From NCBI GenBank assembly GCA_027579435.1, contig JANBPK010001249.1:1-46237 (forward strand): DNA of 46,237 nucleotides. The letters run 5' to 3'. Both the position numbers and the translations under genes were made by a program. Shown here in pieces: positions 20,825-31,610 of this stretch; the stretch's first letter is position 1; the number at the start of each line of letters is the position of its first letter. Source of the stretch: Candolleomyces eurysporus. Lineage: Eukaryota > Basidiomycota > Agaricomycetes > Agaricales > Psathyrellaceae. Below the pieces are notes generated by a model. That model ran no database searches and had not been told where the DNA came from. It saw only the letters and a program-made list of their open reading frames with translations.

Positions 20825-22485
20825 TAGCAAACGTCCGTCATTCATATTCACCGACGACTGGATGTCGGACGCTGAAGAAAATGCCCCGAGCGTCGACAAT
20901 TCAAAAGTTTTATCCCGGAGCTGTGCAATAGCTGATTGGGGCATGGAGTGTGCCAGTATGGTCCTTTCACTTTATTTCCGTGGCGAACAGTTAAATACTC
21001 AATAATACTACGACAGATGTACGAGAAAAAATCATATGTGCATGCAATGCTTCGTACCGATTGAACAAGCAAAGGAATGTCAACAACGATTTCTGTCCCA
21101 GATCACGAAAACAGCTGAATAGGTACGTCCGTCAGTGGTCTATCTCGGTGGCACTTGAGGCAAGGTTGACGAACTCACTTTAGAAAAGAATCCTCGAAGC
21201 GTCCCCCTTAGCCCATTTTTCTTCTTCTTAGGCAGAGTCTCTTGTATCTTCTTCAGGTCCTTCTGCAACACGTGAACTTGCAACGGTTCCATCTGGAGCA
21301 GTTCACCGAGGATCATCCATGCTGACTCCTGCGTATTGAGAAATCGATGCGACTTTGCCCCTTTAGCTAGCAGCTGTTTCCAAACAGTCGCTACCAACTC
21401 TTTCTCCCGCCGCTCGAAGTTCTCTCCAGGCAGCTGTCGATCCCATTTGCCGGTAGCCAACAGTAAGTGCTTCAGAGGCTCGGGATGGGCGAAGTGCACG
21501 ATAGGCCAGGTTCGGCTTTGATAAGCCAATGCTCCGCGATCTTGAGTAATATCGTGGAGATAGAGGATTCCCCCAAATTTAACATCGCTGCTGCATCTTC
21601 ACGCGAACAAACAGGTAAGTGGGGTCTTCATAGTCTGAATTCATATACTCGTACCGATCGGTTATCCAGCTACGAATGTTCTCCAGAATCATGAGGTCGT
21701 TCGCATGAGCGTAATAGTTGTCCAGTCCAGGAGTATCGATGAGAATGAGCGAGGCCTTAGGATCTCCAGGATCCTGGATATGGGGATTTCTGAGGATGAA
21801 ATGCCGGATAGTGTCGTCTTTGTGAGTTAAATCGTCGCATACAGGAGCTAGTTCTTTCCCTGCGGCGACGTTGATGAACTGATACTGGCGTCAGATTCCC
21901 AAGGCTGAATCCCAAGGGATAATTCAGAATACGTACATGGCTTTTCCCTACACCCGTCTCCCCCATTAACCTGTGGATTTTTGTAGGATCAGGGACAGTC
22001 GCATTTTATCTGAGTGTAATACCTACAGGACGACCACACCGGAGCTACTATTTAAGGCTGTGTATTCGAGTCGTGCTGTTGCTCTGGAGGGAGAACCAGA
22101 CGCCATCATTGAAGTCGACGTGAAAGCAAGACAAAGGAGCAACTCCAAGGTGAGGACCCTTTAGTCAGCCTCACGACTGGCACGGTTAAAGAAACGCACT
22201 GCGAGCCCCGTCATGGGTTCACCGGGATGCTATGCATCTTATTTGTGAATCACGAACGTGGTGCTGAAGCATGTATTCAGCATGTTCTCGCTATGTTCCT
22301 CTTCCCGAATAGGGTGATCCTTGTACCTCGTGTATTAATGATAAAGGCTGCTATGAGCCTGGGTGAGGCGCGTACGTGCAGTGCGATACCCTATTGGTCC
22401 TTGGCGAAGGAATGCGACTCAGTAGCGCATAAACCACTGACGAGAGCGCCTAATTCAATCAAAATACCGTTGTCCCGGTTCTCAT
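20825..22485. repeat. tandem duplication, copy B (carries GTPase 4)
   Basis: Direct counterpart of 18410-20000: shared flanking sequence downstream and upstream of the gene, same strand, offset of about 2.4 kb. Confidence 0.65.
21140..22106 (-). CDS. P-loop GTPase 4, single domain
   Basis: Four exons on minus: 22106-22027, 21970-21937, 21878-21655, 21596-21140; 264 residues and an intact frame. Motifs: Walker A GETGVGKSH (residues 30-38), FINVAAGKELAPV, LIDTPGL (G3), GGILYLHDIT and G4-like ATGKWD. The third exon begins at TTCATCAAC, after an acceptor TATCAG; a nearer acceptor six bases upstream would add two residues. The C-terminus is Lys-rich (PKKKKNG) and ends GFFSKVSSSTLPQV. Nearest relatives are gene 3 (tandem copy) and gene 2 (same AAG and DRGA features). 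The ATG at 22106 heads the block MASGSPSR, shared as MASNAPS in gene 3. Function unknown; likely a cytosolic GTPase. Confidence 0.8.
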
Positions 22486-23145
22486 TCCCCAATGGCAGAC
22501 GGTGGCAGTCTTCAAGTTGCCAGTAATATCACATCCCCTGGGATGATATCACTCTGTCGGCATTGCGTTCTGTGTACCAATGCTGGCTCCCATGGGCGAC
22601 AGCAATGAGCGAAGGAGGAAAGAGAGCCCCAGTATAGACCAGGAGTCTGCTTATCTTGGTGTCATCGGTTCCTCATAGACTCTTGACCAGCCGGAGAATG
22701 AGGGGTGGCCTATCGAGTTCGCTTGCGCTCATAGAGCGACGGTCACTGGTCTAGACTCCTCAGCATGTGTTCAAAGTCGGTCTGCCACTGACATCCCGCC
22801 TAGTCCAAATACCGCCAAATCCAGTTATTCGGATCACAATTCAACCTTGCTTTCTTCCGACTCAACAGAACATTCCATAGTACGTGGGCCTGTCCATTTT
22901 GCACCCTTCCTTCGGATTTAAGTCTCTCAATGCTGGCGAGCGCGTTGAGCGCTCGATCAGTGGAGGGCAACTCCAAGGGAGGACACGAGGACAGTGGCTG
23001 TCTGCTGCATCGACAGACTCAATTTCGCAGCATATATAAAACTGACATGCAGGTCAATGACGCCTGAGCTTGCGGCCTGAGGCGTTACTCGTTAAGGCAC
23101 GCCAAAAAACCCCCTTTCTTTCAAGTTCTACTTCGTCTCAGCAAG
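22486..23145. other. intergenic upstream of DUF6535 gene 2
   Basis: No gene is seen; a TATA box at about 23032-23039 serves the gene at 23146. Confidence 0.35.
23032..23040 (+). promoter_or_regulatory. TATA box for DUF6535 gene 2
   Basis: ATATATAAA lies 106 bases before the ATG at 23146, a normal distance with a short 5' untranslated region. Confidence 0.5.
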
Positions 23146-25440
23146 ATGTCGGAATCTCCGGAGACTGCCCGTGGTATGCACCCAGAAATCAATACAGACA
23201 ATAAGGTTAGACCCCACTACGTTATGCCCCACCTGTAAATATCTAATCCACCTTCTAGCCTTGGGAGTGCGGAGGCTCATACAAGCGTCCCCTTCCAAAG
23301 CCTGAGGAGGATCCTTGGACCAAGCTTTTGCAACCTCTGCAGCAGAAGGACCAAGCGCGTTGTAACTCATGGAAGGAAGAAGTGCAGAACATTTTGATAT
23401 TCGTAATTCACCTTTACCTCATCATGTTGTCGCCCGCTAATAGGAATATAGGCAGGTCTCTTCTCGGCTGTTGTCACGGCCTTCATCATCGAATCGCAAA
23501 AGACCTTACGAACGGATCCCATCGAGGCCATTCTCCCCCTCCTGCTGGCCAAGATGGCTGATGAACAGCTTTCACAAGCTTCAAAAGACGTTTTCTCACT
23601 TTCAGAAGACGCCAGCATCCGAATCAATACACTATGGCTCCTTAGCTTGGTGTTTAGCCTAGTCACAGTCCTGATTGGTATCGTATCCCTCCAATGGCTA
23701 CGAGAGCATCAGCGGCCGTACGGCAACCTTGAACCCCAAGTTGCCTTCTCTCTGCATCAAATGCAGGCGGAAGCCCTGGATAAGTGGTGGGTTCCTCAAA
23801 TCTTCACCATGCTTCCTTTGCTCCTGCAGGTTGCTCTTGTCCTATTCCTCGTAGGGCTCAATGAGCTTCTGTTCAATCTCAACCGCACGGTTGCAATTTG
23901 GGTAGCTGTCGCGATTTGGCTGACACTGCTCTTCTTGGTCGCCACAACGATTCTACCAACTCTTCAAAATCTTCTCCTCTTTCTGCCATGGACGCCCGGA
24001 CAAAAGCCCCGGTCCCCATGTCCATATAAGTCTCCTCAGGCTTGGGCCTTTCATCACCTCCTTTCTTCTCTCGTACACGCCATCATGAAGANTTTTCAAG
24101 ACCTCTTTCGAGAGCTCTCTCAAGATCGACCCCGAAAATCTCACATCCGATGACGGAAGAGCAGATTGGTGGGAGCCAATGCCTCGCGGCACAAGAATTT
24201 TATTCCGCAACAAACGCAAGGACACTTGGCTGGAGCACTGTGTGGCATGGCTCTTTCAAAGAGACCTCGATTATATGAAGCTCCATTGTCGACGGGAAGG
24301 AGCCGCTCAAACGTTTTCCAAGCGTCCCATCCCTCTTTACGACGCGATTCAAGGAATACTTGAAGTTAAGCACGGGGCATTCTCGCACACAAACTTCACT
24401 TCAGTGGATCACTGCATCGCCAGCGTTGTGGCAGCAAACGACATGGGGAGGGGGAAGGACAAACCATATGCGCGGTTCCTTCACCATCTTTCACTTGCTG
24501 AACCACTCATTTTTGGGTTGCCTCAAGGCACCTCTCCAGTCGATCCCCAGGTTCTTCATGAAGATTCTACGCTGCGCCTCTTCTCTCGTGACACGAGTGT
24601 CAATAACTTCCCTTTTGAAGCCGTCGAGAGATGCGTCGAGATATGCCTCCGACTCACTGCATGGATGTACGGTGGAAAGGAAGTGAGACCGTGCGATGCG
24701 ACTCGTGGCCATGAATCGATGAATCATGCGACTCCGAAGAGTCTCCCCATCCAATGGGTTACCCATATTCTCGACAATCACCCTCTCGATCTGCAGTATG
24801 TCCAAGGTGAGTCAGTTCTTTGCAATGTTCGCTCATTGCGCTTATATGCTCCTCATTCCCTGCAGAGATACAACACCAGACCCGCATGGTTGTGCTCCGC
24901 TTTTTTGAGCGCGCGAAGACATGGGATCATGCCCAAATAGACCGGGAGAGGACTTTCGATGCCAACGAATATCTAGGTCGCTTCCTGTCCTCTGCAGCGA
25001 AGATCGTAACCCGTGGCGGCGATTATAGTATCTGCGACGATATCCTGAAATGCATCGACACCAACCCTGCTAACAGTGACTATGCATACCAAGCCGCATA
25101 CGTTTTCTGTCATGCAATCCTTGCATACGCTGAGCGTGGCAAGAGGACTTCAAGATCTCTTCGACTGTTTGTCAGAGCCCTCTATAACTACCAAAGATCA
25201 ATCGATTCTCAAAGCACGAACACATCACCTGTGGGGCTCATGCGCCCGCTAATTCCCCACCCCTATTATGACTGGAAGAAATTTCTCGGCGGAGCGCAGA
25301 GCCTCGGCGTCGCACTCGATACCAACGATGACGTTCGCGATACCAAAATATTGTCCATTTCTTCTATTGATGTGACCGAAGAGCCAAAAGACTGTGTAGT
25401 CGACATCCTTCCTCAGAATGATTCGGTATTGACGTTGTGA
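23146..25440 (+). CDS. DUF6535 multi-pass membrane protein 2
   Basis: Four exons: 23146-23205, 23259-23402, 23452-24806, 24866-25440; 710 residues once the N at 24092 is ignored, exactly the length of copy 1. Hallmarks: PWECG, LPKPEEDPWTKLLQPLQ, WKEEVQNILIFAGLFSAVVTAFI, four hydrophobic segments, LQWLREHQRPYGNLEP, and the soluble C-terminal part with WLEHCVAWLFQRDLDYMKL. The N in the run ANTTTTC shifts the frame; without it the codons read MK-IFK... and continue as LKIDPENL, matching copy 1. The last intron (24807-24865) splits a GAG codon, as in copy 1 at the same place. Role unknown; the membrane location follows from the hydrophobic segments. Confidence 0.85.
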
Positions 25441-26236
25441 CGTAGTATTCATCTATATCGTTAACGCCTTTCTTCCCTTAGTTCGTTCAGTATTCCATTA
25501 TTTCCATCGCAAGACTATCGATGTATCGCCTTCCCGCAAGGGTCACCAATGAATGTGTTCGCTTCCTATGCCGGAATGATCTAGGGGCCGCAGAAGAGCA
25601 TCACAATTTCTATTCTGAGCCACAGGCGCAAGGTAATCTCCTCTACCTCGAGGGCCATTGACATCGCACCGCAGCGGATAATAAGGTCCGTCGGATCTCG
25701 GTTTGTTCAGCTTGACGGATTCCGATTTCTGCCTTGGGTGGACAGGCGATCACCGCATATCTGAAGCTCTCCAAAGAACAGCCTGCCATGCTGCTGTAAC
25801 TCCAGGTTCTGGCTCAGGAGCAATCAGCTGATGGTCTACGTCTGTGATGATGGCGGATATCACTTGCCTTAGTGAGGTCACCCTATAGCGTTGTCCGTGT
25901 GCATCGATCTGTTTCAATGGTTGCTTTTCACACAGTTTAACGAGTTCACAAAACCATACATACTACCGTCCACCTCCTCGTGCTCAGGAATTACTGCGGC
26001 CTTCCTCGGCTATACTTGGGCTCAATTCAATACTCGTCTCACCCCTACTTGGACACCGACTAGGCCACCAGTAAACCTACACTTCGCTTCCTCGCTTGTA
26101 CATTCAGAAGTCGAAAGCTGGCAAGCTAAAGCTGATTTGGGCAAAAGCTCCGCCAAATTTGGCGGGGGGCTAGCCCAAAAAAAGGTCAAAAGAGGCTAAA
26201 ACCTTCGAAGCGAAATGCCGGTTTCCTGATGCGCCT
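25441..26236. other. intergenic, upstream part of double-GTPase unit 1
   Basis: No gene is seen. From about 25460 the sequence resembles the stretches before the second and third double-GTPase genes (28240-28874 and 31615-32117), for example TGCTTCCTATGCC and the CTGAGCCAC block, so the whole upstream region was duplicated along with the gene. Confidence 0.4.
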
Positions 26237-27960
26237 ATGCCACCAACGACCAATGACGCTGCATCCACTGGCAGGTTCCATGATGCTCGAGACACTGACA
26301 TTGTGATTCCGTGAGTCCCCAGCACATTGAACGCTCTCTGCTCATCCAACCGCCACCTATAACTTCTCCCTCAGAATCATTGGTCGAGGAGGTGCAGGGA
26401 AGAGTACTGTGAGGATGCAATCGTTTCTCCTATCACTGATTATCATTCTGTTTCCTAACGATTCTTCACCAGTTTATTAATTACCTTCTCCAAGGAGCCA
26501 GCTGCTCAGGGAAGGCTGTCCTCGTCGGACACGGCCTAGATCCCTGCACCACACAGCTCGAATACGTGGTTATCGATAGTGGGTGTCGCTCCGAGCTGAA
26601 GGATATTATCAATCGTAAAATCGTACTCGTCGATACTCCTGGCCTGGATGGTACCGACCTGGTGAGAAACAACCAGATAACAGGGGACACCGTAAAGTAG
26701 TTCAAATTATTGTAAGATAGGTAGAACCCAGAATCTAGTTTAATATTGACCCTTTTCCATCGCCAGCTATGGTGGTCAAATTTCATTCAGCCGAGTCGTG
26801 TACCTTGAAGATATTTCTAAGCATCCGAAATTGGCGGAAGACATGGTTGGAAAACACCATGAAATTTCTAAAGGAAAGAACGCTTCTCGTGACAACGAAA
26901 TAGTCAAGGGCAGCCCAGGGAACCCAGTACCAAGAGGACTTCAAAAAGACGGAGAAGACCTTGAAGGGGTATTGGCAGCCAATGACGAATGCTGGTGCTC
27001 AGATACAACGATTGCAGGCAGGAAGCGGAAAGGAGAGTGCCTGGCAAATCATCAGATCCGTACTGGAGAAGGCAGAGGAAAATATCGCCATTTCTGAGCA
27101 TGAATCCGCCGCCCGGGCTAGCAAGCCCAAAGTGACAACCTCAAAAGTTTGGAGTTTGGAGAACGCACGAGAAACTGATATCGTGATTCTGTGCGTTTTT
27201 CATGTCTCGGTTGTACTCATAATCCAACTCACTAGCGACGTTCAGAATCATGGGTCCCACTGGCGCAGGGAAGAGCAATGTAAGCACTCCAACTTTGTTG
27301 GTAGACGACCCACAAGTTTCTCAATAGCTTCCTCTCCTTTTTGGAAGATCCGATGCGAGTGACCGTTGGCGATGATTTGTCATCTTGCACTAGCCAACTT
27401 GACTACATCGTATTCGAGGAGGGACTGACAGACCATTGGAAGCGTATCAGAGGTCGAAGGATCGTTATCGTCGATACGCCTGGCTTCAACAACACGGAGG
27501 TTGAAGACACCGTGCTTCTTCACCACATCACCCGGTGGCTTGTACAGTCGTAGGTGATACATGTCACTCTCGGAACCTCAGCTGACCGTCTCCCTCTAAT
27601 ACATAGCAACAAGAAGATGGTGGGCCTGGGTTGGATGACGATGCTGACCAGTGCTCGATATGATCGACTAGAAAACGGTAATGAGGGGGAGAGCAGCTAG
27701 AGAATTATCCGCTCCATACTCGATAATGCCGAGGCACGAATGATAGAGGAGGCGAGGTCGAAAGGGCTCAAGGTCCAAACAAAGCTTCGTCAGCGCCGCA
27801 ATAGCTCGTTCATCCCCACGACGCCAGCAGATCAAGAGCTGCAGGTTCAAACTGGGAATCTGCTTGAAGCACAGTCGCAGATGCCCAGCTTCCAGAGGCA
27901 GAGAGGAAGGTGAAACGAATTGCCCAGGAAATTGAAAATTCGAAAGGTTCACTCTCTGAC
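26237..27960 (+). pseudogene. double-domain P-loop GTPase 5, decayed copy
   Basis: The exon pattern matches genes 6 and 7: 26237-26310, 26375-26408, 26473-26711, then from 26767, with the second Walker A exon at 27246-27279. Both Walker A motifs are intact (GRGGAGKST and GPTGAGKSN), and both DTPG motifs survive. Lesions: TGG to TAG at 26698-26700 (GDTVK-stop-FK where genes 6 and 7 have KWFKS), a deletion after EISK that shifts frame, a second TGG to TAG at 26901-26903 in the G4-like TTKW, and loss of most of domain 2 after DTPGF (the GGVIYLHDIS-to-KHWK part is missing). The tail matches the coiled-coil end of genes 6 and 7 (IIRSILDNAEARMIEE). No function is expected. Confidence 0.8.
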
Positions 27961-28365
27961 CTTGTGGCTCAATGGTGGATGCCGCTGTTGCACTTTAAAT
28001 TTGTGTGATTGTGATGTATTCCGGTTCATGTCTGATATATCTGATCGTTTAATTACGCGTTACGTGGTTGGTACATCACCGGGACATCCTTTACTTTGAG
28101 AGACATTCATTAAAATACAATCAACTGACTTGACATCCTCCTACCCGGAATAGCCAACCCTCCCGTTCCGAATGATTCGTCATTGATGCATGATGCATGA
28201 TGTTCTGACGTGGGATTGTCAAGACCAGGTCTATATAATCAACGCCATTCCTTCCTAATTCACTATCACCTAAGTATTCGCAATCGTCACTGATTGAATG
28301 TTGCTTCCTATGCCAGAGCGAGGGTCCCTTCTCTCGAAGCCATGGAACGTCATCACACTTTCTGT
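27961..28365. other. intergenic between the pseudogene and the duplicated unit
   Basis: No gene is seen. Short direct repeats GCATGATGCATGATG occur at about 28188-28202. Confidence 0.35.
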
Positions 28366-28874
28366 TCTGAGCCACCCACCGAAAATTAACTTCCTTTACC
28401 TCGCGGTATCATTGGCATTCCACTTGCACTCCCCTCAGCGCAGCGGTCGGATCTTGTTGCACTCGGCTTAATGACCTTCGATTGCCGGATTTTGACCGTA
28501 TGTTTGAAGGTCTCAACGAAACATGTCAGTCACCCCTGCTGCCACGTTGTGACCTCCAGGTTCTGGTGTTCGGGAGCCACGAATGGTCTGCCAATGGCCG
28601 TCCAACGCAAATGACTTGTGACCAACATGCGTGATGCGTGATGAGGATATATCACAGAGGGGCTTCCCGAAGCATTGTCGCTACGTATCGACCAATCTTG
28701 TCCATCTGGTTTCATTAATGGTTTGTGCGCAGTTGTATCAGCCTCGATCACTCTGATACTCTCTCGTGCGGTCCTCGTGCTCGGTTCGCAGAGATTCCTG
28801 GGGTCTGCCTCACATTCTGAGCTATACTAGGGCTCAATTCATTACCCGTCTTTCCACCGAGTTGGACGCCGACG

Positions 28875-30886
28875 ATGCCACCAACAACGAATGACGCCGC
28901 ATCCACTGGCGGGTTCCCTGATGCTCGAGACACTGACATTGTGATTCCGTGAGTCTCCAGTATATCGACCCTTTTCTGCCAACCCAACCGGCGCCCCTAA
29001 TTTCTCTTTCAGAATTATTGGTCTCGGGGGTGCAGGGAAGAGTACTGTAAGTATGCGATTGGGTCCCCTGTCCCTCAATATATTATTGTCTAACCGATTT
29101 TTTTTGACCAGTTCGTTAACTACCTTCTCCAAGGAGCCAACTGCTCAGAGAAGGCTGTCATCGTCGGACATGGCCAAGATCCATGCACCACACAGCTCCA
29201 ATACGTTGTTCTCGACGGTAGCTGCCGCCCCGAGCTGAAGAATTTCAGTGGCCGCAGGATCGTATTCGTCGACACTCCCGGCCTAGATGGTACCGATCTG
29301 ATGGGAAACAACCGGGTGATGGGGGATATCGTCAAGTGGTTCAAATCGTCGTAAGTACAACACGTATTTCCGAAAACCTAAATTAATCTTCGACCCATTT
29401 TCATCGCAAGATATGGTTATCGAATATCATTCAGAGGAGTCGTGTATCTTCAAGACATTTCTGAAGCTTGGTATCCTCAATTAGCCAAAAGCATGGTTGA
29501 AAAGCTCTGTGAAATCTCTAGGGATCCTAAGATGTCGGCTAAGGAACTCAAGGAAAGAACGCTTCTCGTGACGACGAAATGGTCAAGAGCGGCTCAGGGA
29601 AACCGTCACGAGGAGGACTTCGAAAAGACGGAGAATCTTTTGAAAAGGTATTGGCAGCCAATGGAGGAGGCTGGTGCTCAGATACAACGACTGGAGGCAG
29701 GAAGCGAAGAGGAGAGCGCCTGGGAAATAATCAGATCCATGCTGGAGAAAGCTAATCACGAATCATCTGCCCGAGCCAGCAGAGCTTGGAGCATGGAGGA
29801 CGCGCGAGAAACTGACATCGTGATTCTGTGCGTTTTTCATATTTCGGTCGTACTCGTGTGCCAACTCACTAGTGATGCTCAGGATCATGGGTCCCACTGG
29901 CGCAGGGAAGAGCAGTGTAAGCACCGGAGTCTCTTCAATAGACAGTCGGAATTCGTCTCACCTTTCATCCACAAGTTTATCAACAAGTTCCTCTCCTTTT
30001 TGGGGGATCCAGCGCGGGTCAAAGTTGGCACCGACTTGGTATCCTGCACCAAGGAACCCGAATCCATCGTGTTCGATGGCTTAACCGACCATTGGAAGCG
30101 AATCAAAGGGCATAGAATTGTTATCGTCGACACGCCTGGCTTCGACGACACTTATGTCGACGATTTCGAAATTCTAAAACGTATTTCCAAGTGGCTGGAA
30201 CAGTCGTAAGTGGCCCTACATTCCGTGCTGGTAAACGTTGGCTGATATTCGTCGACGTACCCAATAGGTACCGCACAAATACGGTCATCGGTGGGGTTAT
30301 ATACCTACACGATATCTCCCAGGAGAAGTTTACTGGAACAGCTCGAAGAAACCTTGCGGTTTTCAAGCGCATATGCGGTGAACCCTCCCTTGACAAGGTT
30401 ATTCTCGTAACGTCGAAATGGGGAAGGGCTTTCGGTCGGAATCTTGAAACGAGGGAGGAAGAACTGAAGACAAAGCATTGGAAGATAATGTTGGACGGGG
30501 GAGCGAGAGCGGAACGGCTGGGTGCAGATCATGAAGAGGAGGACACTTGGAAAATCGTCCGCTCCATCCTCGACAAGGCTGAGAAACGAGCGATAGAGCA
30601 AGTGAAGTCAGAAGGACTCGAGATCCAGAAGGAGCTTGTTCAGCGTCATAAACTCGTTCCCCAGACGCAAGCGGGTCGCGAGCTGCGGCACCAGCTCGAG
30701 GACATGCTCCAAGCGCAGACGCAGATGCTCGAATGGGAGGCGGATGCGATTTCGGGTGATGCAGACGCCAAAGCCCAGCTCGAAGAGGCGGAGAGGAAGG
30801 TGCAACTGATGGCCCAGCAGATCCACAATATGAAAGTTTCGTTGCCGGTGCGTATGTCACGATGGGTGAAGCTACTCAGGAAATNA
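28875..30886 (+). CDS. double-domain P-loop GTPase 6
   Basis: Seven exons: 28875-28948, 29013-29046, 29112-29350, 29411-29827, 29883-29916, 29976-30205, 30268-30886; 548 residues. Two G domains in one protein. Domain 1: Walker A GLGGAGKST (28-36), DTPG (90-93), GVVYLQDIS, G4-like TTKW. Domain 2: GPTGAGKSS (258-266), DTPG (318-321), GGVIYLHDIS, TSKW. Each domain begins at a repeated AR(D/E)TDIVI stretch. The C-terminus is a long charged coiled coil (about 445-535). The stop rests on the N at 30885 (TNA); TAA or TGA is most likely, since gene 7 stops at the equivalent place, but a sense codon would let the frame run on to 31111. Fused GTPase pairs suggest internal dimers; the role is unknown. 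Confidence 0.85.
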
Positions 30887-31221
30887 AAATATCTGCAATC
30901 TGGCAGTTGTATTTATGTCGTCTCCCTATATATATTTTACCGATGCCGTATCACTCCTTTCCATATCCCGCGAACTCTTCAACAAGCGATGCACCAGCCC
31001 TCGGTCCCAAATGGTGACCCACCATCCGGCTACGTTCAAGTAGTCCAGAACCCGGATGAAGATGAACTATTCGAGATTTGTTGCGCGGACTCAGCAGCAG
31101 TATGGAACTAACTCACTTCCACGCACAAGAAAAGACGTCGACTACAATACATTTTTAACCTTCTGATCTTCAGATAGTTATAAAGATACAATTTTACACA
31201 ATTCCTTTTCCTTTCGAATCT

Positions 31222-31610
31222 TTATACATTCAGCTCCACCTTCTGGCTCGCATTAATAGCGTCCTGAAGCTTTTTGCTCGCGAGAGCCGGCTCAATCCAG
31301 TCCTTCAGGAAAGTATCGACCTGCTGAAGAGCCCGACCGATGAAGCTCGCAGGGTCCAACAACGAATCAAGGTCAGGCTTGATAGGCTCAAGTAGGGATC
31401 AGCTCGAACACGGTCGAGCAAATCATTCTCGAGCTTGACCTGGTACCCAGCTTCATGGGAGAGAACCTAGATGGATCGCATTCAACTCGTCGTCAGCGCC
31501 CACTGAAAGCCAAGGGTAAAGAGTAACAATAGAGAGGGTGAGTGAGAACTGGGACTTGGATTTTGACGTACCCGAATCTGCTCATGGGCTTCCTGCCTAT
31601 CTCCTCCCTG
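31222..31610 (-). pseudogene. truncated 3' fragment of ADE13
   Basis: The minus strand matches the last exon, last intron and part of the preceding exon of the intact ADE13 at 34465-36439, including the RAPQQVD and LKDW region and the stop at 31222-31224. A one-base loss (CTCAAGTAGG against CTCAAAGTAGG) and a nine-base loss break the frame. It was copied along with the double-GTPase gene and has no promoter or 5' exons. Confidence 0.85.

Larger units (their letters stand above)
28366..31610. repeat. direct tandem duplication, copy A (3.24 kb)
   Basis: Nearly identical in order to 31611-34847: spacer, double-GTPase gene, 3' region and a piece of ADE13. The two gene starts are 3243 bases apart (28875 and 32118). 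Copy A ends with ADE13 exon sequence (CCGAATCTG...CTCCTCCCT) joined at about 31610 to the start of the next unit, so the junction is visible. Confidence 0.85.

Noticed and set aside
8600..25440. One large inverted duplication of [GTPase, GTPase, DUF6535]
   Set aside because: The two halves have the opposite strands, but the DUF6535 gene lies on the wrong side in the second half, and intergenic sequences do not match across it.
30399..30860. A long open frame on the minus strand over GTPase 6 exon 7 (and the same in gene 7)
   Set aside because: It is antisense to a well-supported exon with splice sites and family motifs; the composition looks like a codon-bias shadow.
30884..31111. GTPase 6 continuing 76 residues past the N into 31111
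   Set aside because: It would need TNA to be a sense codon. Gene 7 stops at the equivalent place, and the sequence just after the N is not protein-like, so the stop is preferred; the downstream frame is reported separately.
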